Below, in pieces: positions 45,667 through 58,129 of a stretch of 64,000 nt of DNA. Source of the stretch: Prosapia bicincta (Eukaryota > Arthropoda > Insecta > Hemiptera > Cercopidae); assembly GCA_036971475.1 (NCBI GenBank), contig JBAIZL010000005.1, forward strand, positions 60,396,155 through 60,460,154, given 5' to 3'. The translations under genes were made by a program, and so were the position numbers. The notes below the pieces were generated by a model, which was not told the DNA's origin, searched no databases, and was given only the letters and a program-made list of their open reading frames with translations. Position 1 is the first letter of the stretch. The number at the start of each line of letters is the position of its first letter.

Positions 45667-45910
45667 TCTTGTACTTTTTGTTGATAACTGCCCTGCACAT
45701 CTGCACAACATAATTCTAAACTAAAGAATGTGAATGTGGTTTCCTTTCCACTCAATGTAACTTCAATACTGCTCCCTCCCAGTCAGGAAGTAATAAGAAT
45801 TTTGAAGATACGCTATAGAAAGAGACTTTTAAAAAAGATTGTGACTGAAGTAAAGAATAACAAAGCTGTAATCAAAGACTTTGTGAATCTTGAATTTATG
45901 TTTCATTTAA
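45667..45910 (+). pseudogene. Tigger/pogo-like DDE transposase fragment, T2 copy
   Basis: The plus strand encodes VDNCPAHLHN, then after a frame change FPLNVTSILLPPSQEV and RYRKRLLKKIV. DNCPAH is closer to the family consensus than the T1 version, which suggests independent decay. The first catalytic Asp and the DNA-binding domain are absent. Confidence 0.75.
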
Positions 45911-45919
45911 TGTTTTTGC

Positions 45920-47010
45920 TCAGATTACAACTTGTGTAGTGAATGATTCTGGTTTGAATGATTTACAACTAATATTAAAAGGCATGCTAAAAATTTCCAT
46001 GTCCTTTACGATGACTTTGAAGTCTTGGAATGTCCGTGGAAATTTTTCATGAAGAAATTTCAACCTTTTCTCATAACTCTTGAGTTTGTCTTCCCGAACT
46101 GCAATAATTATTATCTTGGAAAATGAATAGTTATTCTTTTCTTGACTAGTTATTTGGAAAATAGATTCAATTGAGTTTTGAAACCCCTGAAATATCAGGA
46201 ATAATTTGTTTCTTCTCTGGAGTTTAGGGTTCAATTTACTAACATGACTGAGAAGATGTGTAATAAATACAAAGTGGGTAAGCCATACAATACCTTTCCA
46301 ATGTCCACACTAGTTTATTCTCAAATTGTTCCAAAACCCGTTCTTCACTGACCCATATTACTTTAGTGTAGTGAAGTACATCAGAATATTCAGACTACAG
46401 TGATTCAAGACATTTTCGAAATTGTCTATGATTAAAACCTCGTGAACGAATGCTATTACCAAGCTTAATAACAACATCTGGTATAGTATCATGTCTAGAG
46501 CGGATTTACACAGAGCTTCTTGATGTATGACATAATGAAGTAACAGGTCTTCATTCTTATGAAATGATTCCTAAAATATGCCTGCAACATCAGATTTTGT
46601 CCCAGACATATTTGGTGCTCCATAAGTAAAAATGTCAAAGCACTTTCGAAGATGTGACAGTTTGTTGATATTTTTGGAAGATAACTGATTCTTTTGTCTT
46701 TCCCTTTAATGAATACAGACAAGTTAATTCAAGTTGTGAAACAAACCGCTTATAAATTACTTCAATTTTAGATAGTTTTTTATGCAGAGCTCCTTTACGG
46801 CTCCATTATTTAGTCAGAGTTTTATACTTTTGCGTTATTATGTTTTGTAATGAAGTTTCGTGAGCGGTTGAATTTCTTAGATACAACTGCAGAACCATTG
46901 CAAATGAAGCACACATGATTATCCGTAACAAGTTTAAAAAAGTATTTCCAAGTCCACTAATATTTAGAAACACGACATTCTGAATCAACTTTACTTTTTT
47001 TACTTGCAAT
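45920..47010 (-). pseudogene. hAT transposase relic (GTF2IRD2/ZBED5-like), T2 copy
   Basis: In minus-strand order: a BED-type finger piece (CFICNGSAVVSKKFN, about 46915-46850), a gap, then APNMSGTKSDVAGIF and HYVIHQEALCKS (46620-46505), VVIKLGNSIRSRGFNHRQF (about 46470-46425), and the C-terminal part LNPKLQRRNKLF, LKFLHEKFPRTFQDF and SMPFNI (46234-45920). This order and wording match GTF2IRD2/ZBED5/FAM200-type hAT transposases. About 200 residues between the BED piece and the catalytic part are missing, and stops and frameshifts are common. The T1 copy has lost the middle. Confidence 0.8.
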
Positions 47011-47294
47011 AGTAACGTTAAAAAATGTAAACAATCACTATCAACAAAGTAAAAACATAAAAATATATGCCATTTACAGCCGCTGAAGTGACATGACACA
47101 ACCCTGTATCTGACTGAACTAGTGACCTTACAAGCGGTAGCCTGATCTTAAAAATAAGTCCGGTAGCGGCCTATTCGTTTCAAGCTTGTTCGAGCAAATC
47201 GAATTGTACTCCACATTACCATGTTATTAATCACTTAAACAATAGTGTATGTCTATCCGAACTAAAATTTTGTAAAACGTACTGAGACAGGACG

Positions 47295-47325
47295 TTTTCG
47301 ATCGCTATGTGCCGATCTTCATCTG
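47295..47325 (-). ncRNA. Hammerhead-ribozyme-like core, copy 3
   Basis: The minus strand reads CAGATGA-A-GATCG, loop, CGATC-GAAAACG. Stem II is a perfect 5-bp pairing, but the invariant CTGATGA has become CAGATGA, so catalysis is unlikely in this copy. Confidence 0.4.
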
Positions 47326-48281
47326 TGTCTTCTGCAGACCATGTTATTGAACTACAGTCATCTACTACAGCACAACGCCTACATAAGGAGAAGGGAACTA
47401 CAATTTTATTTTATTTCTGCAGAAAATAAATTTTGCCTATATGCAATTCTAGGCTACTACATTCCAAGCTGCGGGCCGGATTGACTAGCTCTTAGGGCAG
47501 CCAGCCGTACTTTGCTTATCACTGGCTTACACAGAGTATGGAACGTAATGTATTTCATACGAATATCTAATACGGCGAAAAAGAAACATTCTTAACACAT
47601 TAATATAACATTTCTAGATTTTCAACTGCATAAATCTTGAAACACTGATTTTGCTGATAATATTGATAATCAACTTTAAGTGATTCCTTACTTGTCGAAG
47701 ATTTTAAGCAAGCAAATGATTTGCATTTATTATGATTGAGTTAATATATTATTATACAAACATTAAGAACTGTTAAACGTTATCTAATATTAATTATTAT
47801 TGTGGCAAACAAATGTAGAAGTGAAATCTTTCATTTCAGGTTTAATTAAATATCTATGAGTAAGAGTAGCCAGCATGAATAGATAGTCAATCTTTTATAA
47901 GACAACACACATTACTGGAGATAAATAGGTAAACTATTTTTCCAATTATGGTAAGCCAAGAATATTCTCTATAATTTACCCAGGATAATTTTTAATAAAA
48001 ATTATTAAAACGCAGATCTATCCTAATTGGATACTTTAGTTATATTTGAATGTAGTGTTGTGTTGTACAAAAATAAAATCTTAATTTTATACCGTTGGGG
48101 TATGTTGGAAGTGAATTTAAATGTCTTATTGAAGATTTTTGGTAAACTGTTTTTGCCGCAGAAAATACGGATTTTTTTCACATTTTAGTTAAGACTAGTT
48201 TTTCGTGAAATTTACGCTGCAACCGTATCAGAATATAGGCAAAATATATCGAAACCAACACACAAATTTGCCTCGGAAAAC

Positions 48282-48368
48282 ACGTTAAAGTTAGGTTATG
48301 TTAGGTTTATTTATTTTACTTCTAATGAAAATGTAAATACAATAAAACTAAACCTAACCTAACTAGCG
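48282..48368. repeat. TTAGG-arm palindrome, T2 copy a
   Basis: GTTAAAGTTAGGTTATGTTA on the left and CCTAACCTAACTAGCG on the right form an imperfect inverted repeat like that at 20854-20932. Confidence 0.55.
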
Positions 48369-48962
48369 TATATCCCTGGGAAACGCATTAAAATTAATTT
48401 AGGTTAGTAAACAATATCATGAGCTCAGTGGTACAATATATTCCAATGAAAATATTGGAAACAACCCCAATACCACAAAAATAGTAGGTGTTTTAGGAAT
48501 CGAAACAACTATTAAAAAATTACTCTGGTACAATATTTCTTGTTATAATACCTCTAGGTTCGTAAAAACGAGTAATTGAAAAAACTAAAATAAAACATTG
48601 GCAATAGCACACAACAATTACTAGATATTTAATGTTAAAATTTTGTGATTTACTATTTGATACTACATTTAAAACCCCAGAGTGTTCAGTTATGACATAT
48701 TTGGGTAAAAAAAGGTAATTACTTACTTTGGGGACTAATTTAGACGTGTATAAAACCATTCCTAAACATGTTCTGATGCTATATTGATAATTATTTTCTT
48801 TTTATTGTCACTGAAGGTTAATTTTTTATGGTAAAAGTTTAATTTAGTTGATCATATAGATATGTGTAACACAACATTCCTAAACATTAATCACTAAGCA
48901 ATAGTTTATGACTATCTGAACTTTATATTTAGTAAATTTGTTAAAACTCACTGAGACAGAAC

Positions 48963-48994
48963 GTTTTCGATTGCTATGTGCTGATCTTCATCAG
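48963..48994 (-). ncRNA. Hammerhead-ribozyme-like core, copy 4
   Basis: The minus strand reads CTGATGA-A-GATCA, loop, CAATC-GAAAACG, the same as copy 2 in block T1. Stem II is weak. Confidence 0.35.
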
Positions 48995-49896
48995 TGTCTT
49001 CTGCTTGGAGATGTTCGGTCAACATCTGAGGGTATTCTACCCCTCATCACGATAATTTGAAACCTCACAAAATCAGTGTTTTACCTTGATTCTTTTACGT
49101 TGAAGCAAGTAAAATGTCTTAAAAAGTATTGAATTTTACTCATGATGCAACAAAAATAACAATTTTTCAACTGACTTAAAAAAAAGAGGAGGTTCTATAT
49201 GTTTTTTTCTGTTTGTTTCCACAATAACTTTGGAAGTATTTAACCAATCAAAGTGATTTTGCTTGAAAGTAAGTCGAAGATTTTAAGCAAGCAAATGATT
49301 TGCATTTATTATGATTGAGTTAATATATTATCATACAAACATTAAGAACTGTTAAACGTTATCTAATATTAATTATTATTGTGGCAAACAAATGTAGCAG
49401 TGAAATCTTTCATTTCAGGTTTTATTAAATATCTATGAGTAAGAGTAGCCAGCATGAATAGATAGTCAATCTTTTATACGACAACACACATTACTGGAGA
49501 TAAATGGGTAAACTATTTTTGCAATTACGGTAAGCCAAGAATATTCTCTCTAATTTACCCAGGTAATTTTTAATAAAAATTATTAAAACGCAAATCTATC
49601 CTAATTGGATACGTTAGTTATATTTGAATGTAGTGTTGTGTTGTACAAAAATAAAATCTTAATTTTATACTGTTGGGGTATGTTGGAAGTGAATTTAAAT
49701 GTCTTATTGAAGATTTTTGGTAAATATTACGTGCTGTTGCCAATTTTTTTAAACAATTTACTCGTTTAAATTTGTAGAATATCGACTGTTTTTGCCTTTT
49801 AGTTGAGACTAATTTTTCATGAAATTTACGCTGCAACTGTATTAGAATATAGGCAAAATATATCGAAACCAACACACAAATTAGCCTCGAAAAACA

Positions 49897-49972
49897 CGTT
49901 TAAGTTAGGTTTATTTATTTTACTTCTAATAAAAAGGTAAATACAATCAAACTAAACCTAACCTAACTAGCG
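49897..49972. repeat. TTAGG-arm palindrome, T2 copy b
   Basis: A shortened version (TTTAAGTTAGG left, CCTAACCTAACTAGCG right) in the second unit of the local duplication. Confidence 0.5.
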
Positions 49973-50710
49973 TATATCCCTGGGAAATGCATTAAAGTTA
50001 ATTTAGGTTAGTAAACAATATCATGAGCTCAGTGGTACAATATATCCCAATGAAAATATTGGAAACAACCCCAATACCACAAAAATACTAGGTGTGTTAG
50101 GAATCGAGGTAAAAGTTTACTTTAGCCAACCATATAGATCTGTGTAACAAAACATTCCTAAACATTCCTAAACATGTATTTTACAGGTATATTTTAATAA
50201 ATGTTTGTAAAAATATTGAAAAATGTTTACAGTTAGTAGGATGCGCAGTTCCTACTGTGCATCAAAATAATAGTCCCAACACAAATGCGAAAATAACCTT
50301 CTGAGTCAATAAAGAAAAAGATAATGGTATTTGTTCGGTTTAGCCACGTAAGCGACTTTGGCCAAACATTTTACTGGCCGATGGAGAAACTCAACAAAAA
50401 TAATTAAAGAACTTCCACCCACATCACAAACAATTAAAATGTATTCTACCCCTCATCACGCTAATTTGAAACCTCACAAAATCAGTGTTTTACCTTGATT
50501 CTTTTACGTTGAAACAAGTAAAATGTCTTAAAAAGTATTGAATTTTACTCATGATACAACGAAAATAACAATTTTTTAACTGACTTAAAAAAAAGAGAAG
50601 GTTCTGTATGTTTTTTTCCTGTTTGTTTCCACAATATCTTTGGAAGTATTTAACCAATCAAAGTGATTTTGCTTGAAAGTAAAAGAGGAAATCTTTCTGT
50701 TGGTCCCATT

Positions 50711-51827
50711 CAGGGTGTCTAGTGACAGGGAAAACCTGGAAAAGTCAGGGAATTTTAAGATTCTGGAAAATTCAGGGAAAAGTCAGGGAAAATTTTAAAA
50801 AATCAGGAAAATATTTATTTTGATTAGAAACAAAACTAGTGGCCATTGCTCTCGAATATTTGGTATTGTAAGCCAGCGGTTTAGGGGCAGGGCAGTCAGG
50901 AAATAACACCTCTTTATTTAGATGCCCATTATTTATTTGATAAGCCCGTTGCTATGACTTCAGGACTTATGTCAATAAATATTAAACGTGTCGAGTTGGT
51001 ACAGCTGGGAAGTTTTAGCGTGGACCATGGCCTTGGGGTGCGCAGTGGTTCTGTTATCAGACAGGTGGGGGATAAGAGATAACTCGGTCTGTTTCTGACC
51101 ACACGGAACGCTGTGTAAACATTCGTAGCCAGCTATTTGTCTAGACTCGTGATAGTATGTGTTTTATTTGACGGTGATTATTTTTACACTGTTTATTTCA
51201 ACATGGAAGGTTCCGGTTTTTATTGCCGTAGCGGGCAATCGCATCATGCAGATGTCGTCATTACCTCCCCTCCTTCCTTAGGATAAATATAAACTAAAAG
51301 ATGAAGTGACCGAAGCAGAGATTATATGGTGCGTGAATTTAGTAATGGAACACTTCTTTAAGCAATGCAGAAGGTAGTGTGTGCCTCTTTCCAAGGATGT
51401 TCCCTGATAGCACCATTGCACAGAACATGAGATTGCGGAAAGATAAAATTTCCTATAGTGTTGTATTTGGTTTATCAAATTATTTTAAAGACCTGTTACT
51501 GACATCATTAAATTCAAATTCTAACTATGTAATTGGCTTTGATGAAAGTTTAAACAAAATATCACAAAGAGCCCAAATAGATTTGAGTGTTAGGTATTGG
51601 GATGCAGAGACGGATGAAGTGAAAGCTCGATATTTTGGTTCTGTGTTCCTTACAGACACAAAAGCAAAAGAGTTACTCAATTCGTTCTTAAAAGGTGTTC
51701 AAAGTCTGGATTTATCCAAGATCCTTCAGATATCAACGGATGGGCCCAATGTAAACTGGATTTTCTATAGACATCTAAAAGAGGAAAAGTCAGGGAATTT
51801 CTTCAAGCTATTTTACCAGACACCCTG
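50711..51827 (+). mobile_element. hAT element, 1117 bp, internally deleted
   Basis: The ends CAGGGTGTCT (50711) and AGACACCCTG (to 51827) are inverted repeats. The subterminal region holds repeated AAGTCAGGGAA motifs, usual for this hAT group. T1 at 21861-21872 lacks the insert, giving an approximate empty site (GGTCCCTAATTAC). Both flanks share CCATT (50706-50710 and 51828-51832), but a clean 8-bp target duplication is not visible. It carries the N-terminal half of a transposase. Confidence 0.85.
51282..51827 (+). pseudogene. hAT transposase N-terminal half
   Basis: The frame starts near 51282 (DKYKLKDEVTEAEIIWC) and shifts near 51375. From 51379 it reads FPRMFPDSTIAQN, YVIGFDESLNK, QIDLSVRYWDAETDEVK, FGSVFLTDTKAKELL and QISTDGPNVNWIF. 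FDESLN and DGPNVNW match conserved acidic blocks of a hAT transposase group common in aquatic animals and insects. The coding sequence ends at the 3' terminal inverted repeat, so the C-terminal half with the dimerisation domain is missing. The open frame running on to 52044 past the terminus is chance. Confidence 0.8.
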
Positions 51828-52789
51828 CCATTATAATTACATCCCAATCCGTCTGATTTGGAGACAATATTATGTTATTTTAAAGTTTAAAAAAATTTGT
51901 TTAGAGGGAAATTTTAAAAAAATAAGGAATAGGAGTTATAAAATAACTAATAATCCAAATACAAATTTTTATTGTATGTACTGGATAAAAATAACAGAAA
52001 AAATAAGTATAAAACAAATAGTTTTTTTTTTATTTTTCGCTTGATAAAGGTGCTTAAAATGAACATCATCAGATACTAATGAATGAATTTTCCTCATGAA
52101 AGTGCCTTTTTCGATGTTTACCCATATTGATATATAACTTGATATGACTCAAAGAGATACGCCATAATAAATACACTGAAAATTCGATGTAGTTCATTTA
52201 CCTTAATCAAGATATTTAATAAACCTAAGGTGGAAATTTCATTACTTCATTAAATAAAACTTTAGTATGAATTTTTACTTTATTTTTTCATTATTATTTT
52301 ATGTGTACTGAATGTTTTTCCTAATAGTTATTAGAGACCGGATTATTGTATATTTGCCTGAGATATTACATTATCGGAAATATGTGTGGATAAATAGTAT
52401 CAATTTTGCCAACATAATCAAATGCAAGAAAAGAAATTCGATTATAATGTTCAGTGCTTGAGGTTTAACGGTGTCTCTTGTTCTACTTTAGCATCTCACT
52501 ACTAGCCTAACTGTAAACACTGTACATACGAGTACATATTTCGTTTCTTTGTAATCTCGTATCTATACAGAAGCAGAACATCACATTTAAAAATCATGTC
52601 TGCATCAAACTATTGTTATCATTATTTGTTTTATAACAAGCATTTGTTTTAGAAGTAACTGTTGATATGTGTTACCTAGTCTTGTATAGGTCTCAGGCTT
52701 CCATATGTTTTCATGAACACTTCAAACAGTTTCAGAAATCTCAAATTAGTATTAGCCCTACTACTGTATTATAAATGAAACAATGACTA

Positions 52790-53530
52790 CAAGGTTTAAT
52801 CTTCAGAATCATTTTCACTATATTTACTAGTTTCCTCATGTCACTATCATCTTCATCTACGTTGATGATAAACTGATCGAGTACATCATCCACGATGTGA
52901 TCTTGTTCAATATACTCGTTTTTGATTTTTAAAACTTTTTTGCAAACAAATCTCCAAGCATTTTCATCGATATCTGAGATGCTTTTTTTGTACAATTTAT
53001 AACATCTTCTATTTTAAAAGTAACATTTTTCTGTGCTACATAACCTTTAACTTGAGCCCGTATCAATTCTATTAGATGCAGTTCAGGGTGATAGGGTGGT
53101 AATCTAACGCTGACGTGTCCACCATTTTTAAACAATTCATAAAATTTTTAAGATGGTTTATTAAGTTTAGTAAGCCGGTAGAGTTCGGGTTTCAGCATAT
53201 CGTTAGTAAATGGAATTTTTCTTCCACTTAGCCATCGAATCATTTCCCATTTTTGGAAGAAGAGACAGTAGCCTTGCTCAATCCAACATTATGGTAAGGC
53301 GCGTTATCGAAAACTATCACAGAATTTGGTTGAAGATTCGGTAGCAATTGTTCTTTAGCCCATTAAGAAAATTCGTGGAATTCATCTGATCGTGATAATT
53401 GCCAGTTGAAGTTCCCATTTGGAATCAACCCGTTTGTGTAACCAGCATGGACCAATACTAATTCTTATCCTTTAGACATTGGAGTCAGAGTCGATCCTGA
53501 GGGCTGTCAAGCCATGTTTTTCCTACTACG
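52790..53530 (-). pseudogene. Tc1/IS630-like DDE_3 transposase relic, T2 copy
   Basis: In minus-strand order: VHAGYTNGLIPNGNFNW (about 53450-53400), LLPNLQPNSVIVFDNAPYHN (about 53350-53290) with the second catalytic Asp, broken frames, then VRLPPYHPELHLIELIRAQV (from about 53108), which holds the third acidic residue in IEL. It ends KIKNEYIEQDHIVDDVLDQF. The order fits insect Tc1/IS630-type DDE_3 transposases. The catalytic middle is more complete than in T1, but stops and frameshifts disable it. The N-terminal DNA-binding part is not seen. Confidence 0.8.
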
Positions 53531-54367
53531 TGAGATGAAAGAATGAATGATTCATCACCTTTTAGTTTCTTTTATGTATTTAACCCTACAAGCCACATAG
53601 AACTAAACTCTGAAACACTGGCCCTACACTAGCAAGAACTTGAATAAAAATAGCCTTAAAATCCGGTTAACCGTAAACCATACTGTTGACACATTAAATA
53701 AGACACAATTGTCTTGAGCTGAAATCAAATGCTGTCTAATAGGCCTTCACAACATATTCAACCTTGTCTATAAGTAGATGTTTTCTGAAGTGTTGGATAT
53801 TCTCCCTGGAATGCAGCCCAGCTACCCTAGTGATCTGAAGGTAAGAGACACCACTAAACCTCACACACTGTAAATAGAAATTAAAAAGCATACTTTTAAA
53901 AATAAATAAAAAAAAACAGAATGCACTTAAAAAAAGAACCCAAATATATAACTTTTACTAACTAAAGAGTAAAAAATAATTTTACAATAATGGAAACATA
54001 ATTTATCATAAGCTTAATACCCACAATAATTTGAAGTTGGCGTTGCAATCATGCATGCTATTTGCTAATCCATCAAATATATTCCAAATATTTCCTAAAC
54101 GGTCAAATTGCGTATGTGATATAGATTGCGTAAAATACAACCTTCTTTGAAATATAATTAAAAATTACTTTGGTAGCAGTAGAGGCTTTGCTTCGTAAAA
54201 GGAACGATTGTTTTGAAACGTGTCAGCTATTTAATTATATTTTAATCAGTGAATTCAAGATGATTACATCAGGAAACTTCTTTGAATGATTAACACAGAA
54301 TGTGATTACTGTAGATAATTATAAATGTAAGACATCATATCTCCTTAATCCTTCTATATCATAAATT

Positions 54368-57300
54368 TATTATACTGTATCTATAAAATAAGTGTATTGG
54401 AGAAATGATTGAATAGCCTATGTGTATATGATAATTTGTTAATCTACATGGCAAGGAGGTCCAACATCATGTAAAATCCCTTTATTTGTCAGATTAAGTA
54501 TGTAAAATATGAGTCCAAGTATGAAATTTGGTGCCAATTTCAAAATTTTGTGACTTTAAGCTTATGATAAATTATGTTTTTGTTATTAGAAAATTTTTTT
54601 TACTTTTTAGTAAGTAAATGTTATATATTTGGGTTCTTTTTTTTAAGTCAGTTGTTTTTTAAAAAAAATGTTTATTGAAATGTCACCCTTAATAAACACT
54701 ATGAACCATTTACATACAACACGTTTCAGTACTTTACTATTACTTCCATTCTAAATAATGGTCCTTTCATTATTTTGGCCCTTTCAAAATTTTTTTTTGG
54801 TATGGAGTGTTGGATACCAACCACACACCTATGGGGATTGTTTTTGTACCTTATTACTATATACGTATATTTAAATACATCTCTAAAGTATCCAGTTAGG
54901 ATACTGTTGGTTTTAATTTTACACTACATTACCTAATTAGATGTCTGCTTCCGCAGAGTTATACCTTCAGTCAGGTGACTTCACTTGATCCCTTTTCTTG
55001 CCTTACAAGAGTACATTTGTTTGGTTAAATGTATGAAATTACAACCAAATCAATCCTGACTGGATACTTCATACGTATATTTCAATATAGGTAAAAAAAA
55101 TTAACTTTCCGTGACAATAACAAAATAATGATTTTATACACATTACAGGAAATCGTGCAATCTGCATACTAACCTAATGTTTTACACTCGTCTAATGTCT
55201 AGCGTAGTACAGTGCGCCGTTGCTCTGAGTACCCAAAAAGGTAGTCTCAACTAAAATGCAATAAAAAATAACCTTCCGAGTCAATAAAAGAAAGTAATTA
55301 TGAGTATAGCTTCAGGACATGTTTAGGATTGGTTTTATGCATGTCTAAATGGGCCCCTTAAGTATGTAATAACAAGAAAAAATTTATTAACAGTAACACT
55401 GAACTCTGAAACTGATTACCATAGATTATTGTTTTCAGTTTTTTGTACCTAAACCTATCTTACTCAGATACTCTGTTTTCGTTATAATATAATAATAAAT
55501 TTCATGCTAACAACACATTAAAAATAAATTTGCAACTATTCTTAAGTAACTTTGTTTTAGATTGGGTTAAGTTAATATACAATACTAGGCTAATGGCTAA
55601 GCAAACTTAGTGTTTATTATTTTCAATAAAATATTGTCCAATGTGTAGAGAAGCAAATACATGAAACAATGCAATTCTATTATTAGTTTTAATTATAAAT
55701 TTATGTTGTTACTTATTATATTAATATAATTTCTAGGGTTTGAATTATTAGTTTTCTTTCTCAAAATCATCTAATAGTACAAGAGTTTATAGTAAACATT
55801 TTTTATAATTGAAACAGTTATGTTTTTTTATACTTTAAAAGTTTTAAAGAAACTTACCTGATGGAAAACAAGACGTTTTAATAACTGAAAGTGACAGTTT
55901 GCAAATATAATATTTAATTAAGTGTTGTAATAAGTAAATTATATTTTTAGTTATAAAACAATTGATTCATATATTTTGAAAAAAATAATTGTTAAAAATT
56001 GAAAATGGGTTACAATTAAATTACCGAGGAAATGCTTTTATACTTATTAATTAATTAGAAACAATAAAATGTATTAAATTTGGAAGGTCTAACTATTTTT
56101 TTGAAGCGCTCACATCTTAAAGTCATGTCAATGTGTATTTGGTTTTTTATATATAATATAATAAGCAATTAATTAAATTAACAATGTTTTTCATTATTTT
56201 AAACTAGAACTCAATACTCCTTATGAATAGTTGTGAACTATAAGTAGCTTGAAAATTAATCTGAAGACAGATGATGTTATTTAATTAAGTAACGTAATTT
56301 AGGAAACAAATCATATATCTACGATTTGTGAATATTTAGTTACTAACATTTCCTCCTGTATTCTTTAGATTTCAGGAACATGATTTGACATTAATTTAGT
56401 TAGTGTTTACATATTTGTATACAAAATGGGTTTACACATTTTTCAAATGGTTTATGAATCCATACTGATACTGGTTCTATCAATTTTTCAAAGTTCTTTT
56501 TACACTATTGCCAAACGATTTTTAATTGGTCTTAAATCTTGGGAATTAACTAGCCACTACACCGCTTGAAAATAGAAAAAAGTTTTTACTTTCTTGTCAG
56601 TATAATATAGTGCTAAAGCAGTTGGTACACCTTATCCACCACGTGGGAATTTGTTTTGAAGTTGTTGCTGAACTTTTATCTTGAGAATTTTGATGTACCT
56701 TTCGCTTTTTACCATACTGTTTACTGAAACTAATAGACAAAGACCTTCAGATGAAAATCAAAACTGAAACTATTGAATGTTTATGAGGTGGTGGTTTTTT
56801 CTCTGTTACTATTTGAATGTAAGAAACTCTTTGTCCCTAAATACAAAATTTGATTCCTTGAAAAATATTTTTACAATCTTTAACAGTTCAGTTAGTATAT
56901 GGTTTTGTTCACAATAAGTTTTGTACACATTGCTGTTCTCAAAAGTAGTTTTTAGGTGTTCGATGAACTTTCCGTCCAGAATCAAGTTTTCAGTGTCTAT
57001 CAGTTATTACTAAAAATTCATTGCACTAGGTGCTAACTGTTGATTTAAGTCCATAATTTTTTATTCACTTTTTTCAGTAATAATATAATCCTGTGTTACA
57101 ATGTTTTTTTTACTGATTTATTTTCCTTTGAGTTGAACATCCTCAAAGTTTTAAAAAAAAGTATTTACAGCCCCCTATCTAATAGCACACTAATAAACTA
57201 ATTTTAGTTGCATTATACTTATATGCTGAGAAAAAGAAGCAATTTTTGAATTTTTGTTGGAGTTGAATATATTTAATAGAGTCCAAAATGAAAATTAGAT

Positions 57301-58043
57301 TTTTCAATGTAAAATGTAATAATTTTTTTTTATACCATTATTTATATCACAAAATTGCTGTAAAAAGGCAAAGAACAACAACTTTGTGACACAAATACAG
57401 TTTATAGAATGGGTGTGGTTAGCATAAGCCACATCATGAAAATAAACGAAAACGTCGTGTTCAGAATAATTTGCATGCTACGATAATAATGGGAATTGAG
57501 TTTTACTTAATGACCATTATTAACATATTCTTAGTAGTTGATCTTTTGATTTTATGTAAACAGGAATTTATGATTTGTTGCCTGTTACGAATCTCGGTTT
57601 TATTTGAACCATTTCCTCAACCAGTTTTCTCGCCATCAGTGTTGTTCAGCATCGATATAGAAGCTTTGTTATCAATAAACTGCTTGTATGACATTTCACA
57701 AATTCCAGTTGTTAATTATTTTAATATTTTCCCTCACAATTTTACATACTTTACTTGTATTTTGTTGTGCAAGGCTTCAGTAGAGATAGCACACAAATTA
57801 TAAGTAGTTCCTTCTTTGAAAGAGACTTCCTTCTCTTGAGACAGTTAGAATTAGATTTTTATTTTTCAAAATTACAGATAATTGTGTACTTGTGTGTTCA
57901 TGATCGAGTTTGGTGGTCAATGAAAACAGGTTGAATGACTTAATCGGCATATACAGAATATGACCTTTAACACAACACGATATCACTTAATTCCATCACA
58001 ACTTTTGTAAGTAAGCATGACAAGTGCAATAAGGGACCATCCT
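54368..58043. other. AT-rich stretch with no recognisable gene
   Basis: Equivalent to 1-3680. The open frame at 57471-57803 is longer than its block A counterpart because of a small sequence change, but it still has no recognised domain. Confidence 0.55.
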
Positions 58044-58129
58044 TAAATTACGTAATGCTAAGAGGGGGGGGAGGGTTAAATCTATTGTTACGGAAAGAGG
58101 AGGGATAGTACATCAGCGTTACGTAAATT
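58044..58129. repeat. Small hairpin/MITE-like element, block C copy
   Basis: It has the same TTACGTAA-ended inverted repeat and G-run as 3681-3766. Confidence 0.4.

Larger units (their letters stand above)
47694..50700. repeat. Local tandem duplication inside T2 (about 1.4-1.6 kb units)
   Basis: GTCGAAGATTTTAAGCAAGC occurs near 47696 and 49273, and CTACCCCTCATCACG near 49038 and 50450. The two units run roughly 47694-49270 and 49272-50700. The second has deletions (for example the hammerhead-like segment) and its own changes. T1 has only one unit. Confidence 0.85.
45667..54309. repeat. Block T2 (pairs with T1, 19100-24433)
   Basis: It is collinear with T1 as listed there. Additional features are a more complete hAT relic, an insertion at 47686-48215, a local duplication at 47694-50700 and a hAT element at 50711-51827. 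It ends where block C begins; in both tandem units an A-type block follows a T-type block. Confidence 0.9.

Noticed and set aside
51828..52044. C-terminal extension of the hAT frame beyond the 3' terminal repeat
   Set aside because: It is AT-rich T-block sequence entered by chance after the element ends; the equivalent T1 DNA is noncoding.
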